Assembly (NCBI GenBank): GCA_013368375.1
Contig: JAACJP010000047.1
Span: 186,001 to 250,000, forward strand
DNA: 64,000 bases
Source of the DNA: Tricholomella constricta
Taxonomy: Eukaryota; Basidiomycota; Agaricomycetes; Agaricales; Lyophyllaceae
Direction of reading: 5' to 3'
Shown piece after piece: positions 54,279 through 64,000 of the stretch. Position 1 is the stretch's first letter. Each line of letters begins with the position of its first letter. The translations under genes and the position numbers were made by a program. Under the pieces are notes generated by a model that made no database searches, had not been told where the DNA came from, and saw nothing but the letters and a program-made list of their open reading frames with translations.

Positions 54279-55905
54279 ATGACCGCAAACCCACGCGTCG
54301 TTTTTCTCAAGCGCCCAGAGATAGGGGAGCTGCCTGTTGTCGGACGCCATATTATCCTTGATTCGTCGCCCACCATCGACCTCGACAACGTTCCTCTCAA
54401 TGGAGGGTTTCTCACTATGACACTTATGCTCAGGTCAGTGATCTTTTACCTCCTCCATACCAGGCGCATTGTAGATTGAGGCTGATTTCTGACGCAGCCC
54501 CGAGCCGTCCATCCGCGATCGCATGCGCGATCCAAGCATCGCCAGTTACACTACGACCTTTATTGTCGGCGCTCCGTAAGCTATGCGTATCCGACCCTTT
54601 CGAACATGCACGCTCAGTGATTCTCGCGCTCCAGAATCATAGGGCCTGGCATCGTCCTCGTGTTGCGCTCAGAAAGGGACGACGTCAACGCAGGCGACTA
54701 CATGTACGGACAGACTCCCTGGGAAATTTACACCGTCCAACCTTACGTTGAAGGCATGTTTTGCACCAACTTTCACAATCGCCCGTCGCATGTCTTGACG
54801 TGCGCTGGCAGGGCGTGTTGACTTCAAGCCACGAGAATGGGCACCGGATACTTTTGATATGGACTCTCTCGCCCTCCGCGTCGTCCCCAATCCGAACGGA
54901 AGGTATCCTTTATCCAAGTATATAAGCCTTCTCGGAACACCAGGTCTTACTGCCTTCGTCGGATTCGAGGCTTTAGTGGACGCAAAGGAGGTTCGGTTAA
55001 TCATGTTTCGAGTCTTGATCGTTTCTCATTTCTATAACCTGTGTTGCAGGGCACAACGATATTCGTCTCTTCGGGAGCCTCAGGAGTAGGCAGGTAAACT
55101 CCACTCAATTCCAGTGATCTCAGCTCGTGATCAGAGCCCGTTCTTCCAGCATGGCCATCCAGCTTGCAAAGCTGAAAGGGTCTGTTGAGGTATAGCTCCT
55201 TTCGAATAATGTGGCACTCAGAAATTTGGACATCAGGATGAAAGTCGTTGCTTCCGCTGGTTCAGACGCCAAGGTCAACTACATGCGTTCGCTGGGCGCT
55301 GACTTCCCCTTCAACTATAAGAAGCTGAGCTACGACGACGCTCTCGCCCAGTATGGCCCGATTCATGTCTTTTGGGCGAGCGTTTTGTCTTCTTTATCGG
55401 AAAGACACGTTAACGCTCATGGTCTTAGGACAACGTCGGTGGCGAGGCGCTCGATGCAGCACTGGACTCCCTCATACCCAAGTCTCGTGCAGTCGTGAGT
55501 GCCTAATTTACCCAGCGAATCCCAAATTAAGCTCTGTGCACCACCAGATCTGCGGCGTGGTTTCAAGCGACAACGTCCCACCTGCGCAACGGTACCGTTT
55601 AAAGGTTCGTGCATCGTTTCCACGAATTCCACATTTTCAAAAGCTCTTTCCGATCTGGCTACTAGAACGCCCACCTGATCATGAAGAAACGGCTTGAACT
55701 TCGAGGCTTCATCGTTCCGGACTTCATTCCACAGTTCTTTGGGAAGTTCATGGAGGAGGTCCCCGCTCTCATGCCCCAAGGTAAATTGAGGAGCGAAGAA
55801 TATCTTACCAGGGGTATCGAGAACGCCCCGCATGTCTTGATTGATGTGCTCAATGGTAGATCTGACGCAGTTGGAAAACCTATCGTGATGATTGCGGGCG
55901 ACTGA
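54279..55905 (+). CDS. Zinc-independent MDR oxidoreductase (alkenal/prostaglandin reductase-like)
   Basis: 365 aa in ten exons: 54279-54433, 54498-54575, 54635-54753, 54812-54990, 55050-55093, 55150-55179, 55237-55366, 55429-55494, 55548-55604, 55666-55905. NADPH-dependent reductases of this family reduce activated C=C bonds. Seen: N-terminal DLDNVPLNGGF block, LGTPGLTAFVGF, the cofactor-binding SSGASGVGSMAIQLAK, then SAGSDAKVNYMRSLGAD and DNVGGEALDAAL; the end reads RSDAVGKPIVMIAGD. Catalytic-zinc cysteines are absent, as expected for this subgroup. Length is near the usual 340-360. Intron 3 has a GC donor (exon end at 54753); the others are GT-AG. It converges with the nitronate monooxygenase 98 bp away. 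Cytosolic by default. Start chosen because exon 1 aligns from its first residues. Confidence 0.85.
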
Positions 55906-56003
55906 ATTTACGCTTCCTAATAACACAGTATGAGAGCTCGACTTGAAAGATGGCGGTGACTTCATTTTAAAGCACTTACAAGTTTGAGCTTCCTTACTCA
56001 AAA

Positions 56004-57268
56004 TCATAATTTAAGACTGATTCTGCGAGTGACCGCCTGTAGAGTGTGTACCATTTCGTCGTGGATCTCCTTTATGATGGTCTTCATAAGGTGATCAGCG
56101 AAGCCAGGTATAAAACATAGATGCAAGCATACCGCCGAATCTCGCTTGTCTTTCACGAAGCCGATGCCCACACCAGCCCACACAACCAACCTGCTCCGTT
56201 CCCCCTTCGTCTTCGCTTCATCGTAGTTCTTCAATCGAGCATCGAGATCGAGGCCCTTATCAAAATCGACCAAGATATCATTTGCAAGCGCGCGCCCATC
56301 GATGCCCTCAGGCCAATAGCGCGTACGGTTGACGTCGTCGAACGCGTAACTTCTAGCTGTAGCGTTCATGCCTGCTTTAAGGATCTCTTCTTTGATCGCT
56401 TCACTGTATACGCTCTCCGGCGCGCAGAGGAGACGAGAGCCGATAACGACGCCGTCTGCACCCATGGCCAGCAATGCTGCGCTTTGCGCTCCAGTGGTTA
56501 TACCTCCCGCTGCGATTATCACGGGCCCATTGGAAATTTCGTTGAGGACAGCTTGCAGCAAACTGAGAAGAGGCGGCGCATAAGAACCCCCATGTCCTCC
56601 GGCCTCATTTCCTGCACGTCGGCAGAATCCGTGAATAGGATAGACGGAAGATTATGGTTAAAATTCCTGCCTTGAACAACGAGCACATCGACCTTCCATT
56701 CGTTCGTAGCACGCAGCGCTTCCTCGACCGAGTTGACGATGACAAACACGAGAGTCTTATGTTCGCGCTTGGCGTCATACGCGCGAACTTGTGTGATGTA
56801 CTTTCCCAGATCAGTTCCAAATGCAAACCAGATCGCCGCAGGCATTTCTTCCAGGTAAGCAGGGATGCGCGGGTCATCAGAGACCTCAGTTCTGTCGAGG
56901 ATCCATCCAAGGAACCCTACTCCGGCTGGAACCGGAGCACCAGAAGGAATATCAAGAGTTTTGCGTATGGATCTAAGGCCGTCTCTTAATTGCTGGGACG
57001 TGTCCCGACCTGTTCGTAACTCAAGGCATCGGAGCTTGCACTCGAGCTGGAGCAGCATAGACATTACCGGCGCCGAAAAATCCAAAAGCTCCCGCACCGG
57101 TGACGGCTGCCGCCATTGCGGGAGATGCGGCGGAGGCCATCGGTGCTGAGACTATTGGGCTCTGAATTCCTGCACCAGTATCATTTTACCTTCAGCTTTC
57201 ATCGCGAGAGATCGGAGGGGCAGTGCGATCTCACCCAGAAGTGTAGTCAACCGTGTGGTGATGGGCAT
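56004..57268 (-). CDS. Nitronate monooxygenase (2-nitropropane dioxygenase family)
   Basis: FMN-dependent enzyme that oxidises alkyl nitronates such as propionate 3-nitronate. Exons 57268-57235, 57169-57068, 57009-56671, 56611-56004; 360 aa. Seen: the N-terminal flavin-site block SPIVSAPMASA and GAGAFGFFGAG, VPAGVGFLGW, GNEAGGHGG with the conserved catalytic His, the phosphate-binding AAGGITTGAQ and GADGVVIGSRLL, then YWPEGIDGR. The intron between 56670 and 56612 starts with GC and ends with AG; splicing there is required to give the conserved GNEAGGHG. A further in-frame 51-nt intron near the 3' end (starting GTATGC, about 56145) may exist and would give 343 aa. TIM-barrel length is normal. 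Tail to tail with the MDR reductase; no common pathway is evident. Confidence 0.9.
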
Positions 57269-59371
57269 AATGGGGGAGGTCAAGAAGGAATGTAGCGATG
57301 GCCGAATCTTGTTCGTCCTCGCCAGTACTTGTCCAGGTTTCACAATCCGTTCACATGGGCAGCTAAATTCATTGGTAAGACGGTTCCGGGAGTGAGCGAT
57401 TTCCTTGACCGGTGTGGGAGTCGAATCGGAGCCCCAAATGCGCTCGGAACTCAGCGATTGTGGCGCGCCGAAGTACTCCACAAAGGTCGACAGAGTGCGT
57501 AGCCCCTCATCTTCATAGCATTTCTTGCTATCGCCATCGCTGCACCTGCTAATGAAGCGCCAACTCGGCCTATACTACGCTAGGGGCTAGAGAACGATAT
57601 TTGCGCCCTGATCTTAGGTCCTGACTTTTGTACAGGGCGAAGTCGGTTGCCAGCAGAGTGACCCAAGCACCTTTGGAGCCAACCCGTGCCCCAGGCTGAG
57701 GTCACGGCATAGTAATTCGTTGTATATTTGCACCCGAGTCGATCGCTCGAATATTGGAAATGCGCATCCGAAAAATGACCAACATTGGAAGGTCGACACT
57801 CCGCGCTACCAAGGTTTGACGCCATAACTGGAAGATATGTCCTCAGAAACACCTTCATATTGAATTTCGTGGCGCGTCTCATGATGGGAAGATTAATTTC
57901 AGCGACGGTGAGTCTCCTTTGAAGTCTACGTGTAATGTCCGTAGTATTGATTTATTTGGGTCAGATATACTCAGATGGTATAATGATGATCATCGCGGAG
58001 ATCAGGTTGTGGAGAGTCGCAGCCCACACAGTGGGCGGAATGGGAGCATAACAGACTGTTACTTAAGATCATTGTCGTCGCTTGACAACTTGAAGGTGGA
58101 AAGCTTGGAAGTTAAAAATGTCACGCAGGCCACATTGTCGTTCAAACTTCAGCACCACATACCTAGATCTCAAGCAGAAGCGACCTGCGAACCTTTCAGT
58201 ACGCCCCACAATACTTTTACTGCGATCCGCTGTTGATTTCATGGTATCATTAAGTGATAAACCATGACCTTACTTCCCTGTTAAATTAGCAGGAGGAAAC
58301 TCACCAAATATTACGAGGGGGATTCAGCGCAAGGCGCAGGCACCCGGACGCATAAAAAAAAGCAAACCCGGGTAAATGCGACCAGCAATTATTGTCTGGA
58401 AAAAAGGCTATAGTCAGACTTTGCAAGGTTGCGCTGAAGATAAAAATTGCGTACGGCCGCGAGGCGAAAATCAGGTGCAGGAGTGCCTGTATCCAGATGC
58501 CCAGATGCTAGGCAACATATCAGATGAACTATAGAAGGCGGCGTTCGTTCATACTTCGACTATCACGCACATAAATTCATTGGATTCTAGGATTTGCCAT
58601 TCAAATATCCCCAGCCGTGGTATTGCAGTATTTGAGTCACCCCGTTGCTGGGAATGTCTATGCGTTCTCCGTCTTTTTCGCGCCATCATTTTATGCGTTC
58701 GCATGGACCTGTCTGAGTCGCGAAGCTGGTGAGAAAAGCGCGTAGCTGCTCTTGATGTACCTGCGCTCTTTCTGATGCGGTGTTGTCTAAAAATAGATCG
58801 CTGTTTGCCTCTCAAACGCTCGCACAAATATCCCAGACGTACACACCCTTCCTCTCGGACTCATAACTTTAAACGACAAAAGATCCGTCTCTCTTTTATG
58901 TATGCTCGACTAATGTTGGCTAGAGGAATTGCAGGACTTCGATACTTAGGCGTGACTTGCGAAAATGTTGAAAAAGCGCGCGACGACGATCACCACATCA
59001 CAATATCGTTGGGCTGCCCGTTCCATCACGGATCCGACGCTCCAAATCAAAAGGTTTGCCATACGATGTGTGGGCTCATGAGCCCCCAAAAAAAAAACGC
59101 TTCCGTAGACGGTGGTGCAGTGGGTGCAATACTTGACATCTCGACTGAAATACCCGAAAATTGTTGAAAGGGTATGTTTATTTTCGTATGACTTTGAACA
59201 CAGTCAAAGGATTGAGGAATTGGACCTTATCAATATATTGAGCCTTTCCGAGCTTGTCGAGCGTGACCTCGTCCTAGGCCTGCCTGCGGCCTCTGCTGTT
59301 TCGGTATGTGATTGAATCACATTGCTACAAAGACCCTCGTTAACGGACGCGTAGGATGCTAGGCATGTGCG

Positions 59372-59490
59372 TCGTTGCGGGGCTTCCATCCCGTCCTGGG
59401 ATGCGTTCACAAGCATAGCTCCTGGTCTTTGATTGACATTACGAAAACTGCGTTGGCATCGTTGCGGGGCTTCCATCCCGTCATGGGATG
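59372..59490. repeat. Duplicated 32-bp palindrome-containing repeat
   Basis: 59372-59403 and 59459-59490 differ at one base; each contains CATCCCGTC(C/A)TGGGATG, a hairpin-capable core. A second 20-bp match follows each (59401-59420, 59503-59522). It lies 110-230 bp upstream of the secreted-protein start. Confidence 0.6.
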
Positions 59491-59545
59491 TAGAGAAAGC
59501 AAGATGCGTTCAAAAGCATAGGTCATACTGACTCAACAATGGGCC

Positions 59546-59551
59546 TATAAA
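59546..59551 (+). promoter_or_regulatory. TATA box of the secreted-protein gene
   Basis: TATAAA, 48-53 bp before the ATG, implying a leader of roughly 20 bases. Strong, well-placed core promoter. Confidence 0.6.
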
Positions 59552-59598
59552 GTCGCCTCAGATATTTAGGCCTCTCCTCAGCATCCCCTGCTTCAGAA

Positions 59599-60302
59599 AT
59601 GCGCTCTTCGATCTTCGCTGGTTTAGCTGTCTTCGCAGCGCTATCTGCCGTCATCGCGTTCCCCGTGGAGCATGAAAACGCAGCTGGTATGACGGCGGAC
59701 AGTCACTCACAATTCTTTACTCAAGATTGAATTCTGTCACAGGTGCAGTGTGCCCAGGTCAAGTAACGATGACCGAGGCCTTCATCGGGAAAGACCGCAA
59801 CGTCAAGGTTGAGATTGCGACATGCCCCGAAGCCAGTCTCCAGCCACGGGCGGAATTGGAAGCGCGCCAGACGAATCTTTGCGCAGTCCCCTGTACGTCT
59901 ACATTGTAATATGTGTTTTCTTGAAGGCGCGTTGAAGAACGTCTTCAGGCAATAGGAACTGCTTCCTTCCATCTGGTGGAGGACCTGATCCGAACGAGTG
60001 CAATGTCATCGCCGATGCTCTGCGATATGAGAGTCAGAATACAGGTGTGTCAACCGATCAATGACTTTTCGACCGCTCGCTCACATCTCTGCAGGGGCTA
60101 TATTCTCAGTTGGCACAGGCGTAAGTGCAATTTAGCCGTCGACGCGCATTCGCTAAACACAAGCAACTAGACGAACAACACTGTCGTCATGACGTACAGC
60201 AGCTGCAAGTCGTTCTTCTTGAATCAAGACATCGGGCCCGTATCTTACTGCAGGAGGAACTGGGTACGAGGCTCTGCGGTGCACTGTTACGGTCAAGGTT
60301 GA
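59599..60302 (+). CDS. Small secreted cysteine-rich protein (possibly glycan-binding Y3-like)
   Basis: 163 aa in five exons: 59599-59686, 59743-59892, 59949-60044, 60095-60120, 60171-60302, all GT-AG. An N-terminal signal peptide (about residues 1-20, IFAGLAVFAALSAVIA) predicts secretion. The mature part has nine cysteines. The block LPSGGGPDPNECNVIADALRY, followed by VVMTYSSCKSFFLNQDIGPV and SYCRRNW, resembles a family of small secreted mushroom proteins that I recall being annotated as glycan-binding protein Y3-like; this is from memory. Relatives, as I recall, continue 30-45 residues further. Here the stop TGA coincides with the first bases of an LTR (60300), so the C terminus may have been truncated by element F. 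Role unknown; possibly defence or interaction. Confidence 0.75.
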
Positions 60303-60429
60303 GACAATAGACTTAGGACGAGGGACAAGCGTAGCAGCTATGAATGTGTTGATTGAACTAAGGAAAAAGTGTATCGTAAAATAACGCGTAAGTAAGTAGG
60401 TGAGACATAACATAGTAGTGACCGTGACA
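60300..60429 (-). repeat. F 3' LTR (short)
   Basis: About 130 bp on the minus strand, TGTCACGG...GTCTCA, directly after the pol stop and the tract AAAAGGGGG. The outer end is set by the TG/CA rule only; the partner LTR is outside the window, so the boundary is provisional. Confidence 0.5.
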
Positions 60430-63400
60430 TTATCCCCCTTTTAATGGTGGATCGAGGCGATTGGGAGGCCGAGAGACGCGACCTGTGCGAGTAGTGGTAG
60501 TAGGCGGAGGTACGTAAACAGAACGAGGATTTTCATGTATAGTAGGAGGAGAAACGGGACGAGGATGAGGAAACGACGACGAACCGTGAGCCGAACTCTG
60601 TTCACGACCGTCTACCGAGGTTGACACGGCTCCTGGCGTAACACCAGTTACGTCGAAGTGCGACACGGGAGACTCGGACGTAGAGAGGGGAAGTTCGGTC
60701 GATGGAACATCTTGGGCGTCGTGAGTGGAACTAGTAGGTAAATTGTCAGTAATAAGAGAAAAGTGTTGTTGTAACGTAATAGGATGAGGCCTCGGGGCTC
60801 GGGGGTGACGACGGTGGAAACGATCGATAAGTTCGTTGGCGGTGGTAGGGATGTCGGAGAGGGCGATCCAGGAATTTTCTGAGTCGGGAAGGGAGTGCCA
60901 GTGGACGAAGTATTCATAACGATGACCGATTTTGCGAGAGTCGAGGATGTTGGAAATGGATGGGGTAGAGTCGGCGAGTTGGAAGGGTTGAGGAGAGGAG
61001 TGGGGATGGAATTCCGAAGGGTCTTGATAGGGTTCTAATAGGGAGGTGTGGAACACGGGATGGAGTCGAGAGAGATAGGATGGGAGGCGTAGCTGATACG
61101 TCTGCAAGCCGATACGACGAACGACTGGGAAAGGGCCGAGGCGTCGATGATCCAATTTGAGCGACGGCCTAGTCGTTCGAATGTTACGGCGAAGTAGCCA
61201 TACCAGTTGGTCGGGAGAATAGGATGGAGAGGGTAAGACCTTGGTGTCGAATATTCTCTTTTGACGATCTTGAGAATACTGAAGTTCGGCGCGTAGTTCG
61301 GAATGAATTTGATCTAAACGTAGAGCTAAATCGTCAGCAGCAGGGACGGTAGAGACTTCAGAAAGTTTAGGAGTGAAGGTAGGATGGAAACCATAGTTGG
61401 CGTAGAATGGCGAATGTTTTGTTGACGAGTTTTCGGAGTTGTTGAAAACGAATTCTGCCAGGGGAAGGTAATCAACCCAATCGTCCTGCTGGTACGAGCA
61501 GTACGCGCGCAGATAGCCCTCAAGAGTCTGATTAGTACGCTCTGTGAGGCCATCCGTGCGTGGGTGATAGGCTGTGGAGAAACGAGCGTCGATGTCGAGA
61601 CGCGAAGTAAGTTCTTTCCAAAAGTTAGAAACGAAAAGGGTGCCACGATCCGAGATGATGGAATCTGGGAGACCGTGGTAGCGAAATATGCGATCGACGA
61701 ATAACCACGCGAGATCCGACGCGGTCATCGACTCTGTACAGGGAATGAAGTGCGCTGCACGCGTTAGACGATCACAAACGACGAGAATTGAATCGTAAGA
61801 ATGAGAATTAGGAAGCTTAACAATAAAATCCATAGAAATTGATTTCCATGGGCGTTCAGGGATGTCGAGCGGTTGTAGAAGACCATAGGGCTTGTGGCGA
61901 GGGATCTTGATACGATTACACGTATCGCACGCTGAGACGTAGCGGCGGACATACGTATAGATTCCCGGCCAAGAGTAGTCGCGTAGAATATTCTTGACGG
62001 TCAGAGTACGTCCAGGATGACCACCAAGTACACAATCATGGCGAGTATAGAGTATCTCGGCACGAAAGGACTTTGGTACGAAGACGCGACCGTTGTGGAA
62101 TACCATGTCGTCTTGGGCCGTGAATTCCGTAGATCCATGAAGAAGTGCTTCTCGCCACTCGGAGTCTTCTTGGAACGCTGTTCGAAAACGCTTGAGGAGT
62201 TCAGAATTGTCGATGGCGAGTGTTGTAAAGGCAGAAATTGAAGACGAAGTAGACGAATCTGTTTCGGAAGAAGGAAAAATGCGTTTAGTGTGCGACGAAG
62301 TAAGAATTGTCTTTCGTTGAGCCTCCAGGACGTCATCCCCTTTTTGAGGTAGGAAATCGGGGCGCCTAGATGGCGAGTCGGCGACGTTCTGAGTACCTGG
62401 GGCCCAATCGAGACAGAAATCGAACTCGGAAAGAAACATAGACCACCGAGCTTGGCGGCGATTAAGTAAACGAGAAGACATAAAATACTCAAGATTTTTG
62501 TGGTCGCAAACCACCGAAATGGGGACGGAGGTACCCATCAGCCAAGGACGCATATCACGAAATGAATCGACGATAGCAAGGAGTTCCTTGTCGTGGATGT
62601 CGTAATTAATTTCGGCGGGCGAGAGTTTTCGAGAGTAGTAGGCGACGGGGTGAAGTCGATTACTCTCGTCGGGTTGCTGGAGAATACCTGAAAGAGCGAA
62701 ATCTGAAGCGTCAGTAGCAAGAGTAGAGGGTTTGGAGGGGTCGAAATGGCGCAAAACAGGGTACGAAGTAAAAGCGCGCTTAAGTTGTTCGAAAGACGAA
62801 CGCGCGGAATCTGTGAAGTCGAAAGGAATATTTTTGTGAGTTAACTTGTTCAAAGGAAGGGCAATTTTAGCGTAGTGATCCACGAAACGTCTGTAAAAAT
62901 TAGTAAAACCAAGGAAAGATTGAATATCACGACGGTTTCGAGGAGTAGGCCATTCGGCAATGGTAGCGAGTTTTTTGGGATTCATCTTGATACCGTCAGC
63001 TCCGATGAGGAAGCCTAGGTATTCGACCTCGGTCTTGTCAAACTCGCACTTCTTCGCGTTAGCAAAAAGACGAGCTTGTCGAAGTCGATCCAAAACCAAT
63101 TTGACTTGATGATCGTGTTCTTCTTGGTTTCGAGAGAATATCAGAATATCGTCGAGATAAACGACGCAGAAGACGCCGATATAGTCCCGGAGAGTGTCCT
63201 GAATAAAAGCCTGAAAAGTCGCTGGAGCGTTAGTCAAACCAAATGGCATAACCAAATATTCATAGAGTCCTAGTGGTGTCCGAAAGGCGGTTTTCCATTC
63301 ATCTCCTTCTCGAATGCGAACTAGATTGAATGCGTTCTTCAGGTCAATGACCGTGAAGAGTTTACATCCTTGCGTCCGATCCAAGAGATCATCGACGTGG

Positions 63401-64000
63401 GGGAGAGGATACCGGTTCTTCTTCGTAATCGCGTTAAGACCACGATAGTCCACGCAAAGACGTAAATCGCCGGTTTTTCGTCGAATAAAGAGGATTGGCG
63501 AGGCGGCAGAGGAAGTCGAGCGCCTAATAAACCCTTTCTTGAGATAATCATCGAGGTATTCGGAAAGGTACTTTTGCTCTTCCTGATTCAGTCGATAAAT
63601 CGAGCCGAACGGAGGCGTTTTCCCTTCGTCGAGTTCGATAGATATATCGTAGCGTCGATGGGGCGGAAGGTGATTGACTTCTGTGGGAGAAAAGACAGTG
63701 TCAGCCCACGACATATACTTGGATGGTACGTGTTGGTATTGGTCGTTGGGTGGTGGCGCAGTCGGAACTTGGTCGTCAACTTCGTTTGAAGAGTCAGACG
63801 ACGTAGCCGCGACATAGACGGGTGAACCTGTAGGGTGAAAACGGAAAAGTGAAACGGGAGCGTGTTTAGCGTATTTGAGAAACCGCTGTGGCGTGGTGAC
63901 CGAAATGTTCGGCTTGGGCGTAGGCAAAGGATTATCTGTAGAGGAGCGACCGTAGCCGGTCCATTTAGCCAGAAAATTGAGATACGGTGGTGCCGAAGGC
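60430..64000 (-). CDS. pol: Element F Pol (RT, RNase H, integrase, chromodomain), partial
   Basis: Open to the window edge on the minus strand, more than 1,185 codons without a stop. Order: linker (PTPKPNISV), RT with LCVDYRGLNAITKKNRYPLP, FTVIDLKNAFN, VMPFGLTNAPATFQ and VVYLDDILIF; RNase H with ATDASDFALSGIL, YDIHDKELLAI and DHKNLEYF; integrase with HHCC (GGHPGRTLTVKN, CDTCNRIK), D (SMDFIVKLP), D (SDRGTLF) and E (TDGLTERTNQ), and a GPF module (HRRLGPFPVV). A chromodomain-like block (ILDSRKIGHRYEYFVHW, SWI) follows, then a Ser/Pro/Thr-rich tail. The stop TAA is inside the polypurine tract. No damage was seen, so it may be recent. Closest in layout to B, but a separate lineage by sequence. Confidence 0.9.
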   Translation of the reverse strand, partial: PSAPPYLNFLAKWTGYGRSSTDNPLPTPKPNISVTTPQRFLKYAKHAPVSLFRFHPTGSPVYVAATSSDSSNEVDDQVPTAPPPNDQYQHVPSKYMSWADTVFSPTEVNHLPPHRRYDISIELDEGKTPPFGSIYRLNQEEQKYLSEYLDDYLKKGFIRRSTSSAASPILFIRRKTGDLRLCVDYRGLNAITKKNRYPLPHVDDLLDRTQGCKLFTVIDLKNAFNLVRIREGDEWKTAFRTPLGLYEYLVMPFGLTNAPATFQAFIQDTLRDYIGVFCVVYLDDILIFSRNQEEHDHQVKLVLDRLRQARLFANAKKCEFDKTEVEYLGFLIGADGIKMNPKKLATIAEWPTPRNRRDIQSFLGFTNFYRRFVDHYAKIALPLNKLTHKNIPFDFTDSARSSFEQLKRAFTSYPVLRHFDPSKPSTLATDASDFALSGILQQPDESNRLHPVAYYSRKLSPAEINYDIHDKELLAIVDSFRDMRPWLMGTSVPISVVCDHKNLEYFMSSRLLNRRQARWSMFLSEFDFCLDWAPGTQNVADSPSRRPDFLPQKGDDVLEAQRKTILTSSHTKRIFPSSETDSSTSSSISAFTTLAIDNSELLKRFRTAFQEDSEWREALLHGSTEFTAQDDMVFHNGRVFVPKSFRAEILYTRHDCVLGGHPGRTLTVKNILRDYSWPGIYTYVRRYVSACDTCNRIKIPRHKPYGLLQPLDIPERPWKSISMDFIVKLPNSHSYDSILVVCDRLTRAAHFIPCTESMTASDLAWLFVDRIFRYHGLPDSIISDRGTLFVSNFWKELTSRLDIDARFSTAYHPRTDGLTERTNQTLEGYLRAYCSYQQDDWVDYLPLAEFVFNNSENSSTKHSPFYANYGFHPTFTPKLSEVSTVPAADDLALRLDQIHSELRAELQYSQDRQKRIFDTKVLPSPSYSPDQLVWLLRRNIRTTRPSLKLDHRRLGPFPVVRRIGLQTYQLRLPSYLSRLHPVFHTSLLEPYQDPSEFHPHSSPQPFQLADSTPSISNILDSRKIGHRYEYFVHWHSLPDSENSWIALSDIPTTANELIDRFHRRHPRAPRPHPITLQQHFSLITDNLPTSSTHDAQDVPSTELPLSTSESPVSHFDVTGVTPGAVSTSVDGREQSSAHGSSSFPHPRPVSPPTIHENPRSVYVPPPTTTTRTGRVSRPPNRLDPPLKGG

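Larger units (their letters stand above)
57269..59598. other. Intergenic region upstream of the nitronate monooxygenase and secreted protein
   Basis: 2.3 kb with no recognisable gene. It holds the shared promoter space of two divergent genes and the duplicated palindromic repeat at 59372-59490. Confidence 0.4.
60300..64000 (-). mobile_element. Ty3/gypsy chromovirus F, partial
   Basis: Minus-strand element leaving the window on the right. Pol, polypurine tract and a short 3' LTR are present; gag, most of protease and the 5' LTR are outside. Confidence 0.88.

Overview
The window is fungal, most likely a mushroom-forming basidiomycete (Agaricomycetes). The reasons are short (40-65 bp) GT-AG introns in every host gene, a GAL4-type Zn2Cys6 regulator, a small secreted Cys-rich protein of a kind common in mushrooms, and abundant Ty3/gypsy chromoviruses. 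No rRNA, tRNA or CRISPR was seen. All placements were read by eye; nothing was searched against a database.

Positions 1-45,150 are a transposon graveyard with clean nesting. A B-family gypsy remnant (E, 37829-39501) was split by a large gypsy element, A1 (1-37828, its left end outside the window). A1 in turn received a young intact chromovirus B in gag (1410-7759), a reverse solo LTR of the B family in its RT (10041-10509), and a second A copy, A2 (17195-36501), in one of its accessory genes. A2 then received a minus-strand gypsy element C (25083-31700). E abuts a 5'-truncated Ty1/copia (39502 to about 45150), itself split by a 1.36-kb non-autonomous DNA transposon with a 3-bp target duplication. 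Next come a 1.4-kb TA-flanked inverted-repeat element (45673-47089) carrying a smaller one inside, and then host sequence.

The most unusual feature is family A. Between pol and the 3' LTR each copy carries two antisense, intron-containing genes of one protein family (D1 and D2 in A1; D3 and D4 in A2). D1 (619 aa) and D4 (396 aa) are intact; both have a 90-codon first exon, only phase-0 introns, and a six-cysteine C-x2-C-x6-C-x8-C-x2-C-x6-C cluster of the GAL4 type. Each D gene is preceded by the same palindrome plus polypurine tract, and a 17-nt copy of that tract recurs inside pol as a candidate central polypurine tract. Families A and B both look expressed by -1 frameshifting at shifty heptamers (AAATTTT and GGGTTTT). 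B appears self-primed, as in the Tf1/sushi group.

Positions 47,090-60,302 hold host genes: a Zn2Cys6 regulator with a His/Met-rich tail, a zinc-independent MDR reductase and a convergent nitronate monooxygenase (each with a probable GC-AG intron), and a small secreted protein whose 3' end meets the LTR of a further minus-strand chromovirus (F, 60300-64000, leaving the window).
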